Assembly (NCBI GenBank): GCA_002712125.1
Contig: PASL01000020.1
Span: 16,208 to 23,381 of the forward strand
Source of the DNA: Chloroflexota bacterium
GTDB lineage: Bacteria > Chloroflexota > Dehalococcoidia > Lucifugimonadales > Lucifugimonadaceae
Reading direction: 5' to 3'
DNA length: 7,174 nt
The stretch's first letter is position 1. The number at the start of each line of letters is the position of its first letter. The notes beneath the pieces were generated by a model. That model was not told the origin of the DNA and searched no databases. It worked only from the letters and a program-made list of their open reading frames with translations. Shown here in pieces: positions 1 to 6,441 of the stretch. Both the position numbers and the translations under genes were made by a program.

Positions 1-624
1 GTAGTTTTACTTCTTGGTAAAAATGGCGCTGGAAAATCTACTTTAATTCGACTACTATCTTGCTTATCTTTGCCAGATTCAGGAGAAATAACTATAAATA
101 AAAATAACTATCATAAAAATAATCCGGAAAAATATAGACTTAAAGTAGGTTCAGCCCTACATAATAACATGCTTTATAATGACCTAACTGTCGAAGAAAA
201 TTTAATTTTTTTTTCAAAACTATATTTCGTTCAGAACTCAAAAAAGAAAATTGAAAACCTAATATCTAAGTTAGAATTATCTGATTATCTTGATAAAAAA
301 ATTCGAATATTATCTCATGGAATCAAAAAAAAAATATCTATCGCTAAAGCTTTACTGCATAATCCTAGTTTTATTTTTTTTGATGAAATCGAATCAGGCC
401 TAGATAAAAAATCAACTAATCAATTAGAAGATATCATTATCGAAAATAAAAATTCTGGTGCAGGTATTTTAATAACATCTCATATGGTTCACCAATCGAT
501 AAATATATGTAACAAAGTAATAATCATGAATCAAGGCAAGATTTCGAAGACTTTTTCTGATGTTTCTAAAATTAATCATGAACAAATAATCAACTATTAT
601 GAAAACAACTCAAAACAAATATGA
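1..624 (+). CDS. ccmA: CcmA, haem exporter ABC ATPase subunit (5' partial)
   Basis: Cytoplasmic ATPase of the CcmAB transporter. In System I cytochrome c maturation its ATP hydrolysis is needed to release haem-loaded CcmE from CcmC. The reading frame is open from base 1, so about 30 N-terminal residues are probably outside the window. Counting from base 1, the Walker A motif GKNGAGKST is at residues 6-14. The CcmA-type segment LHNNMLYNDLT follows, with H54. The signature loop is LSHG (104-107), Walker B is FFDE (D128, E129) followed by SGLD, and the switch histidine is H161 in TSH. Three points differ from textbook ABC proteins: LSHG replaces LSGG, the Pro after the Walker B glutamate is Ile, and Asn stands where the Q-loop glutamine is expected. 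Identity as an ABC ATPase is certain. The CcmA assignment rests on the ccmB gene, which overlaps by 4 bases (ATGA), and on ccmC/ccmE downstream. Confidence 0.9.
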   Translation, partial: VVLLLGKNGAGKSTLIRLLSCLSLPDSGEITINKNNYHKNNPEKYRLKVGSALHNNMLYNDLTVEENLIFFSKLYFVQNSKKKIENLISKLELSDYLDKKIRILSHGIKKKISIAKALLHNPSFIFFDEIESGLDKKSTNQLEDIIIENKNSGAGILITSHMVHQSINICNKVIIMNQGKISKTFSDVSKINHEQIINYYENNSKQI

Positions 625-1295
625 AAAACTCACTAGGTTCAATATATAATATCGCAAAAAAGGATTTACTAATTGAGTTTAGAAACAAGGATGTCATATT
701 GTCAATTAGTGGATTTGCAACAATAATAATTTTTGTCTTTTCATTTGCTTTTGATGTTGGTTCTTCATTTTCTAGTAGTACAGCTGGCGGAATATTGTGG
801 TCATCAATATCTTTTGCAAGTATTACTGGAATTAATAGATCTTTTATGCTTGAAAGTGAAAATGATACACTGGGAGCCTTAATAATGGCACCAATAAGTA
901 GAGATATAATATATTTAGGTAAAGTAGTAGGTAATTTTATATTTATAACTATTTCTCAAATGGTAATTTTACCAATTTTTGCAATATTATTTAATTTTTC
1001 AATTTTATCTATAGAATTTATAGCCTGCTGTTTGCTTGCGAATATTGGATTGAGTGTAGTGGGAACGCTTTTTGCCTCTCTAACCATAAAAGTGAGAGCC
1101 AAAGAAGTATTATTACCAATGTTATTTTTACCTTGCATAATTCCTATACTTTTTTCATCAATTGAGGCAACATCTTTGATATTTGAAGAAAAAAGTTGGA
1201 GTGATTTATCTACTTGGTTTCAATTAACCATTGCGTTTAATTTAATCTTCTTAATCTTTTCATTATTTATATCAAATGTAATTTATGAAGATTAA
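621..1295 (+). CDS. ccmB: CcmB, haem exporter membrane subunit
   Basis: Integral membrane partner of CcmA. The 224 residues match the usual CcmB length of about 220. About six hydrophobic segments are visible, near residues 23-43, 55-75, 100-125, 128-150, 164-182 and 200-220. Family hallmarks are the N-terminal KDLLIEFRNKD stretch that precedes the first helix, GILW (57-60), INRSF (71-75) followed by an acidic patch, and LIMAPISRD (87-95) leading into GKVVGNF. The ATG lies inside the ccmA stop (ATGA), so translation is probably coupled. No residue looks lost and the gene appears intact. The CcmB family has no known catalytic residues, so the call rests on these motifs, topology and position between ccmA and ccmC. 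Confidence 0.93.
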   Translation: MKNSLGSIYNIAKKDLLIEFRNKDVILSISGFATIIIFVFSFAFDVGSSFSSSTAGGILWSSISFASITGINRSFMLESENDTLGALIMAPISRDIIYLGKVVGNFIFITISQMVILPIFAILFNFSILSIEFIACCLLANIGLSVVGTLFASLTIKVRAKEVLLPMLFLPCIIPILFSSIEATSLIFEEKSWSDLSTWFQLTIAFNLIFLIFSLFISNVIYED

Positions 1296-1311
1296 ATTTG
1301 TTAATTTTTTA

Positions 1312-1333
1312 TATAATTATTGTAAAATAGAAT
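1312..1333 (+). promoter_or_regulatory. Possible internal promoter before ccmC (-10-like cluster)
   Basis: The 44-base ccmB-ccmC gap is the only real gap inside the ccm cluster. It holds an exact TATAAT (1312-1317), then TAAAAT (1323-1328) and TAGAAT (1328-1333), with no convincing -35 and no Shine-Dalgarno before the ccmC ATG. In such AT-rich DNA these hexamers arise easily by chance, so this is a weak candidate only. If one is used, the ccmC leader would be very short. Confidence 0.25.
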
Positions 1334-1339
1334 TAATAT

Positions 1340-2014
1340 ATGGTTAATATCACAAAAAATAAACTTTTAATATGTTCAGCTATCTTTATGTTTATTAATT
1401 TATATTTAATTTTTATTTGGGTACCAACTGAAGCTAATCAAGGTGCAATTCAAAGAATTTTATATATCCACGTTCCAGTGTCTCAAATATCTATGCTTGC
1501 AATAATTTTGGTCGCAGTAAGTTCAGTATTATTTTTGTGGAAAAGAAATGAATTTTGGGACAAAATAGCCATTGCTTCAGCTGAAATTGGACTTCTCTAT
1601 GGAACTATTATGTTATTGTCAGGAATTTTATGGGCAAAGCCTGTCTGGGGAGTGTGGTGGACAGGTGAAGCAAAACTTACAACAGCATTAATTTTATATT
1701 TGATATATGTAAGCTATATAATGTTTAGAAATTATTTCCCTGTTGGCTCTCAAGGACAAAGAATAGCTGCTATCATTGCTATTATAGGGGCACTTGATAC
1801 TCCTCTTATATATTTTGCTGCTAACTTATGGTCTGAAGCTCACCCTCCAATTGTATTGGGACCTGCGTCTGAAAATGATTCATCTTTTAGTAGTTCAGAC
1901 ATGAGATTAGTATGGCTTTTTTCAACTATTACCTTTATGATATTTTTCGTATATTTACTTAGAATAAGATACAAATTACAAGATAATATTTCAAAATATT
2001 TGATGAATACCTAG
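1340..2014 (+). CDS. ccmC: CcmC, haem-handling membrane protein (variant WWD motif)
   Basis: CcmC binds haem at the outer face of the cytoplasmic membrane and attaches it to CcmE. The 224 residues show six likely membrane segments. Both haem-ligand histidines expected for the family are present: H44 in YIHVP and H168 in SEAHPP. The WWD domain is recognisable at W103-G-V-W-W-T-G-E-A-K-L-T114. Where the family usually reads WGxWWxWDxRLT, here Gly109 replaces Trp, Glu110 replaces the Asp that gives the motif its name, and Lys112 replaces Arg. The start is the first ATG after ccmB and gives a normal CcmC N-terminus, but no Shine-Dalgarno precedes it. CcsA and CcmF also carry WWD domains. The small size, spacing of the two histidines and flanking genes favour CcmC. 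Confidence 0.92.
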   Translation: MVNITKNKLLICSAIFMFINLYLIFIWVPTEANQGAIQRILYIHVPVSQISMLAIILVAVSSVLFLWKRNEFWDKIAIASAEIGLLYGTIMLLSGILWAKPVWGVWWTGEAKLTTALILYLIYVSYIMFRNYFPVGSQGQRIAAIIAIIGALDTPLIYFAANLWSEAHPPIVLGPASENDSSFSSSDMRLVWLFSTITFMIFFVYLLRIRYKLQDNISKYLMNT

Positions 2015-2020
2015 AAAGGT
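2014..2020 (+). promoter_or_regulatory. Ribosome binding site of the CcmD-like gene
   Basis: GAAAGGT lies 9 bases before the ATG at 2030 and starts on the last base of the ccmC stop codon. It supports that ATG as the start, which is also where a signal peptide begins. Confidence 0.5.
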
Positions 2021-2029
2021 TCAACCATT

Positions 2030-2545
2030 ATGATCCATAAAAAATTACTTATAATATCAATTGGAATTTTTTCAATATTATTTTTCTCACTTGGCATTAC
2101 ACAAATAAATGCTCAAGAAAGTGGAGAGAAAATGGTTAGTGGGATTATAACTATGGTCTTATTGGATGAAATGAAAGAGTTAAAAGAATTTCAAATCACT
2201 GATTTCGACGGAAATAATTACAAATTCATAGTCACTGATTCTACAGAATTCGGTTTAGATGAATCTTCAGGAGACAGATGGGTGTCAACACAAAAAAATA
2301 CGCCTAAAGAATCTGGAATCAAATTGATCAGCCACCAGCAGAGATATGCTCCTGTTACAGTTATACATGATGGCGAAAATGCTAAATCAATAGTAGAGAG
2401 AGAAGAAGGAAAATTAGAAAATAATTTGTCATATCTTTTTTCATTTTTCCTAATTACATGGATTATTTTTTTCATATATATTTTTTATATAGGAAAAAAG
2501 CAAAAAGTAATTGAATCTGCTGCAAATTTAGTTAATAAAAGATGA
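2030..2545 (+). CDS. Exported domain with a C-terminal CcmD-like membrane helix
   Basis: This gene sits where ccmD is expected, between ccmC and ccmE. CcmD is normally a tiny one-helix protein (about 45-70 residues) that joins CcmC and CcmE and helps release loaded CcmE. Here the product has 171 residues. Residues 1-28 look like a signal peptide, with possible cleavage after INA. Residues 35-125 form a soluble, probably beta-rich domain containing VSGIITMV, ITDFDGNNYKFIVTD and a DGENAKSIVERE end, in the style of small beta-barrel domains. Residues 131-160 are CcmD-like: NLSYLF, a helix (about 134-154) with ITW, then basic GKKQK. The soluble domain has no cysteine and no recognised cofactor motif; H102 and H113 are its only histidines. 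Its stop overlaps the ccmE start (ATGA), implying coupled synthesis with CcmE. The CcmD relationship is inferred from helix pattern and position. The function of the soluble domain is unknown. Confidence 0.7.
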   Translation: MIHKKLLIISIGIFSILFFSLGITQINAQESGEKMVSGIITMVLLDEMKELKEFQITDFDGNNYKFIVTDSTEFGLDESSGDRWVSTQKNTPKESGIKLISHQQRYAPVTVIHDGENAKSIVEREEGKLENNLSYLFSFFLITWIIFFIYIFYIGKKQKVIESAANLVNKR

Positions 2546-3057
2546 AAGAAAATCTACAAGATCAAAATAATACCGCTAGACTTCTGAACTCAAAAATTAA
2601 GCTATCCATACTAATTGTTTTAGTTTCAAGTTCAATTATTTATTTTGCATCTTCTGTTTTTAGCGTTTCTACTATTGAATATCTAAGCGTTCAAGATGTG
2701 ATTAACATGGATACTAATTCAGAAAATCAAATTGGAGTTTCAGGAAAACTTGTTAAAAACTCCTATTTTAGAGAGGCAAATGGTATAAGAGCTCATTTCA
2801 ACCTAAAAGATGAAAATGGTATTTCAGAAATACCTGTAATTTACGATGGGGAAATCGGAAAAATATTTTTTAATGAGTATGCTGAAATTATTTTGCAAGG
2901 TGAAAAATCTCAAAACGGAAGTTTTTTTGCAAAAACACTTACAATAAGATGCCCTTCTAAATATATTACCGAAGCTGAAAAAGCTGAGTTAGATTTAGAT
3001 AATAACCTGAATCCTGAGAATCCACCCTACGGATCTTATGATGATAATGGTACATAA
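2542..3057 (+). CDS. ccmE: CcmE, haem chaperone of the CxxxY type
   Basis: CcmE takes haem from CcmC, holds it covalently outside the membrane and passes it to the CcmF step. The 171 residues comprise a short cytoplasmic N-terminus, one anchor helix (about 20-42), an OB-fold domain (about 45-135) with IGVSGKLV, FNLKDENG, IPVIYDGEI and AEIILQGE, and a polar acidic tail rich in Asn and Pro. The haem-binding motif is C137-P-S-K-Y141, following LTIR. The classical form is HxxxY, so Cys replaces the covalent haem-binding histidine. A CxxxY form is known from archaea and Desulfovibrio, in the System I variant described as lacking the histidine. The gene overlaps its upstream neighbour by 4 bases. 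It is the last recognisable ccm gene here, and ccmF does not follow. Confidence 0.93.
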   Translation: MKENLQDQNNTARLLNSKIKLSILIVLVSSSIIYFASSVFSVSTIEYLSVQDVINMDTNSENQIGVSGKLVKNSYFREANGIRAHFNLKDENGISEIPVIYDGEIGKIFFNEYAEIILQGEKSQNGSFFAKTLTIRCPSKYITEAEKAELDLDNNLNPENPPYGSYDDNGT

Positions 3058-3115
3058 TATATTAATTTTAATAATTTTCTGTCAAGATTATTTCATATTT
3101 TAAATTTTTTATAAC

Positions 3116-3124
3116 TGATATAAT
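3116..3124 (+). promoter_or_regulatory. Extended -10 promoter of plsY
   Basis: TGATATAAT is a perfect extended -10 (TG-n-TATAAT), ending 8 bases before the plsY ATG at 3133. No good -35 is visible, which extended -10 promoters can do without. The expected transcription start falls at about 3131-3133, so the message would be leaderless or nearly so. This fits the absence of any Shine-Dalgarno. Confidence 0.5.
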
Positions 3125-3132
3125 TTATTCTC

Positions 3133-3753
3133 ATGCTCAATGAAATTTTTATACCCAAATATATTGTTTGCCTTATAATATCGTATTTATTAGGTTCTAT
3201 TCCAGTAGCATTTATTGCTGGCAGGTTTTATGGAGCTAACATATTTAATATTGGTTCAAAACAAGCAGGTGCTACAAATGTATTTAGGGAATTATCTCGC
3301 AGGGCAGGCGTTGCAGTAATGCTTATTGATTCATTCAAAGGACTTTTAGCAATCGTTATATGTAGATTTTATGGATTTTCAGACTTTGATCTAATTTTGC
3401 CTGCTGCATTTACTATATTGGGACATTGGAATTCCCCGTTTACGAAATTTAAGGGTGGAGACGGGGTATCTACACTTACTGGTTTAGGTATAGGAATTGC
3501 ACCTCAGCAGCTTATTATTCCTTATATAATTATTGCAATAATTTTATTCACAATGATCTATAAAAAATATAGTCATCCCACAATTTGGGGAGGATCGATT
3601 GGATATATAGTGTTTATATGCATGTCAATTTGGGATGAAACATATTTAAATTTTTCTGTAGTAGCAGGTTTTTCGTTGCTAGGACTCTGCATACTGTTAC
3701 ATAGTATATATTTTCACAAGAAACATAAAGAAAATTTCAAGAAAAAAAATTAG
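3133..3753 (+). CDS. plsY: PlsY-family glycerol-3-phosphate acyltransferase (variant motifs)
   Basis: PlsY transfers the acyl group of acyl-phosphate to position 1 of glycerol-3-phosphate, the first step of phospholipid synthesis in most bacteria. It is a membrane enzyme of about 200 residues; this one has 206 and several hydrophobic helices. GSIP (21-24) is present. Motif 1 usually reads GSGNxGATNxxR; here it is G41-S-K-Q-A-G-A-T-N-V-F-R52, so the SGN triplet is S-K-Q while the Ser and Arg remain. Motif 2, after GHWNSPF, is F106-K-G-G-D-G-V-S-T114, with Asp110 in place of the usual Lys of GGKGVAT. Motif 3 is kept as H198-K-E-N201 near the C-terminus. It could be a diverged active enzyme or a paralogue with another acceptor. 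No Shine-Dalgarno precedes the ATG, but the N-terminus fits the family. Its stop overlaps the korB stop on the opposite strand. Confidence 0.88.
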   Translation: MLNEIFIPKYIVCLIISYLLGSIPVAFIAGRFYGANIFNIGSKQAGATNVFRELSRRAGVAVMLIDSFKGLLAIVICRFYGFSDFDLILPAAFTILGHWNSPFTKFKGGDGVSTLTGLGIGIAPQQLIIPYIIIAIILFTMIYKKYSHPTIWGGSIGYIVFICMSIWDETYLNFSVVAGFSLLGLCILLHSIYFHKKHKENFKKKN

Positions 3754-4613
3754 ATGGAATAAGTATTTAAAATTTCTTGATTTGACCTAACTTTGGCTTT
3801 TTCTTTCATAAATGAAAACCTATCTTCAATTGTATCTGACTCATTTTTATATACTACACCTAGAGGTATACCAGGACTATTAACTAACTTTTGAGCCTGA
3901 CTGATATCAGTGGCGTCATAATCTTCAGGAATTTCATACGCCAATCCCTTTATACCCTCTTTTGGATTACCTTTTAAAATCTGATATGTATCATTATAAG
4001 TTGTACAAGGAGACATAACGTGAACTATACTAAAGCCCTTATGATTCATAGCCTCTAACATGTATTTTGATAAATCTTTAGGCTTGCTTGAATAGTATGA
4101 AGCAATATATGAAACACCTATGGTTAGATAATTTTTTAAAGGAATTACTGAATTTTCTATTTTTCCAAAAGGAGTAGAAGTCGTAATTTTTCCAAGATCA
4201 GTAGTTGGAGAGGATTGACCTTTAGTAAGACCATATACCCCATTGTCCATAACAACTGCAGTCATATTAACATTTCTATTGGCTGCAGGACCTATATGTT
4301 CCGCTCCAATAGATAAGAAATCTCCATCACCTGCGACAACCACAGTGTTTAAATTAGGATTTCCCATTTTCACACCAAATGCTATTGGTAAAGTTCTACC
4401 ATGAATACCATGAATACCAAAAGGTTGTTCTCCTTCTATAAGATGAACCATATTTCCAGAACAACCTATCCCAGCAACGATAACATTTTCAGACTGGGGC
4501 TTCTCATGCTCAATAGAATAGTTTTTTAGAGCCATTTCTAAAGCTCTTCTAACTCCAAAATCTCCACAACCAGGACACCAAACAAAATCGTACTCTGGGT
4601 TTCTTTTTGACAT
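3750..4613 (-). CDS. korB: KorB, 2-oxoacid:ferredoxin oxidoreductase beta subunit
   Basis: TPP- and [4Fe-4S]-binding subunit that, with KorA, converts a 2-oxoacid (probably 2-oxoglutarate) plus CoA to acyl-CoA and CO2 while reducing ferredoxin. The 287 residues match the short beta subunits of this family. C13-P-G-C16-G-D-F-G, C51 in GIGCSG and C203 in SPCTTYND are the four expected cluster ligands. GIHGRTLPIAFG (69-80) is a family hallmark. The TPP/Mg site starts at G95-D-G-D98, with N124 in VMDNGVYGLTKGQ completing it and SPTT following. The gene lies 22 bases after korA and has its own Shine-Dalgarno. 2-oxoglutarate is the likely substrate from the gamma-alpha plus beta layout. Pyruvate or a branched 2-oxoacid cannot be excluded from sequence alone. 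Confidence 0.93.
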   Translation of the reverse strand: MSKRNPEYDFVWCPGCGDFGVRRALEMALKNYSIEHEKPQSENVIVAGIGCSGNMVHLIEGEQPFGIHGIHGRTLPIAFGVKMGNPNLNTVVVAGDGDFLSIGAEHIGPAANRNVNMTAVVMDNGVYGLTKGQSSPTTDLGKITTSTPFGKIENSVIPLKNYLTIGVSYIASYYSSKPKDLSKYMLEAMNHKGFSIVHVMSPCTTYNDTYQILKGNPKEGIKGLAYEIPEDYDATDISQAQKLVNSPGIPLGVVYKNESDTIEDRFSFMKEKAKVRSNQEILNTYSI

Positions 4614-4618
4614 ATTAT

Positions 4619-4623
4619 CTCCT
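4619..4623 (-). promoter_or_regulatory. Ribosome binding site of korB
   Basis: AGGAG on the minus strand lies 5 bases before the korB ATG, within the 22-base korA-korB gap. It fixes the korB start and suggests independent ribosome loading within one transcript. Confidence 0.65.
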
Positions 4624-4635
4624 ATACAAATTATA

Positions 4636-6333
4636 TTATATAATTTTTTTTATCTCATCAACTAAATGGCTAGGCTTGAAAGGAAGTCCAGTGTACTGAG
4701 TTATTGACTGGGCACTGTATCCATCCATCCTTAAGATAGAGGACCACTGACCTAGATAGTTTAACTCAGGAACAATTATATTTTTTGCACTTGACAATAC
4801 CTTTTTAACTTCTTCAGGCAAAGGATTTAGAGCTACAGAATAAATCCAACCTAATTTAATATTTTCGCTTAACAATTTTTCATAAGCCTCTCGAGCTGGT
4901 CCTTTAGAGCCACCCCAAGGCATTATAAATATTTCGCTGTCTTCATTTTCAATTTCATAGTGAGCACCATCTAAAAGATTAAGTTTATTAAATCTTCTCT
5001 CTGTTAATCTAATATGATGCCTTGGAAGATGAGTAGTATCACCTATTTCATCGTGCTCTGACCCATTCGCTACGTATGCTCCAAATCCCCCTGGAACAGG
5101 CATAGGATTTAAAGGCCCCGTTCCATCCCATGAATCATATCTTTTACCAGTATCATTTTCACCATAAACAGACCTAGATTCCTCTTTAATGTCGTCTAGA
5201 TTTGGCTTAGTAATATTTTCTCCTCTTTCAGCAATCGACATTTCTTGCATTAAAATAACTGGTCCTTGATATCTCTCTGCCCAATTTATTGATAAAGCGC
5301 CTGCATAAAAACATTCTTCAACTGTACCCGGGGCAATCACAGGCATCCTAATATCTCCATGTGCAGGGAACATACAAGTATATAAATCAGACTGTTCTGT
5401 TTTAGTAGGCAAACCTGTTGCAGGTCCTCCTCTTTGAACATCGATAACTACTAATGGTATTTCTGTCATCCAAGAAAGACCAAGACCTTCACCCATAAGT
5501 GCAAATCCAGGACCTGCTGTGGCAGTCATTGCTTTTCTTCCTGCAAAACCTGCGCCCAATATCACATTTATAGCTTCAATTTCAGATGAAACTTGATGAA
5601 CAAACTTATTTCCACCAAAAAGATTATTTTCCATCCATACAAGGATAGTTGTTGCAGGAGAAATTGGATATCCAGCGTAAAAGTCTAATCCAGCAGAAAC
5701 TGCTCCCAAAGCTATTGCCGCATTTCCAGTAATAATAATTTGTTCTTGGTTATCAGAATTAGGTTTCTCAATTTTACCCACACTAAAACCACTTGATTTA
5801 GCTACATCAACACCTAACCTAATGGCTTTAATGTTCGCTTCAATAATATCTTGGTCGTTATCTCTACCTCTAGTAAAACGTTCTTTAATAAATGAATCAA
5901 TCTCAGATAATGAGAAATCGATTAGGTGCGCTACAGCACCAATAGTTACCATATTTGCTGCTCTTGCATTACCTGTTGACTTCGCTAGTTCATCAGCCCT
6001 GATTCCAAAGTAGTTTCCACCATCAGGTAACTCATATTCTTGGGCATTGTACATTGTTACGCCACCAGAGTTCAGGTCATCTTTATGGTTGTTATAAGCA
6101 TACTCATTTAGTGCGACTAAAACATCTACTCCATCACCAGCACTTAAGACTGGCGTTGTAGATATTCTTACCTGAGACGATGCAGGCCCTCCCATTATTT
6201 GGGATGGGAATGTGGAAAAGGTTTGAACAAAATAACCTGCGCCTGCAGCTGCCCTTGCAAAAGCATCTGCTGAAGTAACCAAACCCTGTCCGCCTTCTCC
6301 AGCAAACCTTATTACAAAATCTTTCTTATCCAA
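4636..6333 (-). CDS. korA: KorA, 2-oxoacid:ferredoxin oxidoreductase gamma-alpha fusion subunit
   Basis: Larger subunit of the KorAB enzyme, with 565 residues. The N-terminal gamma domain (about 1-190) holds FAGEGGQG (10-17), TFSTFPSQIMGGPASSQVR (38-56) and VDVLVALNEYAY. The alpha part starts near 200 with GNAAIALGAVSAGLDF and then Y222-P-I-S-P-A-T228, the family YPIxPxT motif. It continues with E251-x-E253, ATAGPGF (271-277), RGGPATGLPTKTEQSDL (301-317), GSEHDEIG (424-431), and a C-terminal domain from about 465. No ferredoxin-like (delta) domain is present, as in the two-subunit KorAB enzymes of actinobacteria and others. Translation begins at TTG (6333-6331), chosen because AGGGG lies 6 bases upstream, and the protein starts directly in the gamma domain. 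A -35/-10 promoter lies further upstream. The substrate is most likely 2-oxoglutarate, giving succinyl-CoA for the TCA cycle. Confidence 0.93.
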   Translation of the reverse strand: MDKKDFVIRFAGEGGQGLVTSADAFARAAAGAGYFVQTFSTFPSQIMGGPASSQVRISTTPVLSAGDGVDVLVALNEYAYNNHKDDLNSGGVTMYNAQEYELPDGGNYFGIRADELAKSTGNARAANMVTIGAVAHLIDFSLSEIDSFIKERFTRGRDNDQDIIEANIKAIRLGVDVAKSSGFSVGKIEKPNSDNQEQIIITGNAAIALGAVSAGLDFYAGYPISPATTILVWMENNLFGGNKFVHQVSSEIEAINVILGAGFAGRKAMTATAGPGFALMGEGLGLSWMTEIPLVVIDVQRGGPATGLPTKTEQSDLYTCMFPAHGDIRMPVIAPGTVEECFYAGALSINWAERYQGPVILMQEMSIAERGENITKPNLDDIKEESRSVYGENDTGKRYDSWDGTGPLNPMPVPGGFGAYVANGSEHDEIGDTTHLPRHHIRLTERRFNKLNLLDGAHYEIENEDSEIFIMPWGGSKGPAREAYEKLLSENIKLGWIYSVALNPLPEEVKKVLSSAKNIIVPELNYLGQWSSILRMDGYSAQSITQYTGLPFKPSHLVDEIKKII

Positions 6334-6339
6334 TTATTT

Positions 6340-6344
6340 CCCCT
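6340..6344 (-). promoter_or_regulatory. Ribosome binding site of korA, supporting a TTG start
   Basis: AGGGG on the minus strand lies 6 bases before the TTG codon. No in-frame ATG stands nearby at the right distance, so this site is what decides the unusual start. Confidence 0.6.
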
Positions 6345-6364
6345 AAATATATATAACTTTATTA

Positions 6365-6393
6365 ATTATTTATTTTAGGCACATAAAAGTCAA
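6365..6393 (-). promoter_or_regulatory. Sigma-70-type promoter of korAB
   Basis: On the minus strand, -35 TTGACT (6393-6388) and -10 AATAAT (6370-6365) are separated by exactly 17 bases. Each matches the consensus at five of six positions. The expected transcription start near 6358 leaves a leader of about 25 bases containing the AGGGG site. Confidence 0.5.
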
Positions 6394-6399
6394 TTAATT

Positions 6400-6431
6400 T
6401 TTACATTAATTTTGATTCATTTATCTATAAT
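6400..6431 (+). promoter_or_regulatory. Promoter of the Nudix gene (exact TATAAT)
   Basis: TATAAT at 6426-6431 is an exact -10. The best -35 is TTTACA (6400-6405), but the 20-base spacer is longer than usual, so the -35 is doubtful. Transcription would start near 6438. That lies past the TTG at 6431 and the ATG at 6434, which therefore cannot be the Nudix start if this promoter is used. Confidence 0.4.
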
Positions 6432-6441
6432 TGATGATATT

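Noticed and set aside
956..1138. 60-codon open frame on the minus strand inside ccmB
   Set aside because: It is antisense to well-conserved CcmB membrane segments and has no recognisable feature of its own.
1298..1328. TTGTTA with TAAAAT as a full -35/-10 promoter before ccmC
   Set aside because: The spacer is 19 bases and the -35 matches poorly, so only a weak -10 cluster is reported.
2218..2475. 85-codon open frame on the minus strand
   Set aside because: It lies wholly inside the CcmD-like gene, has no ribosome site or family motif, and the plus-strand frame has signal peptide, helix and coupled overlap to ccmE.
3070..3092. Possible hairpin AATAAT ... ATTATT after ccmE as a terminator
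   Set aside because: The stem is only six A/T pairs with an 11-base loop and no following T-run directly after it; chance pairing in AT-rich DNA.
5822..6013. 63-codon open frame on the plus strand inside korA
   Set aside because: It mirrors the conserved gamma domain of KorA and lacks a ribosome site or motif.
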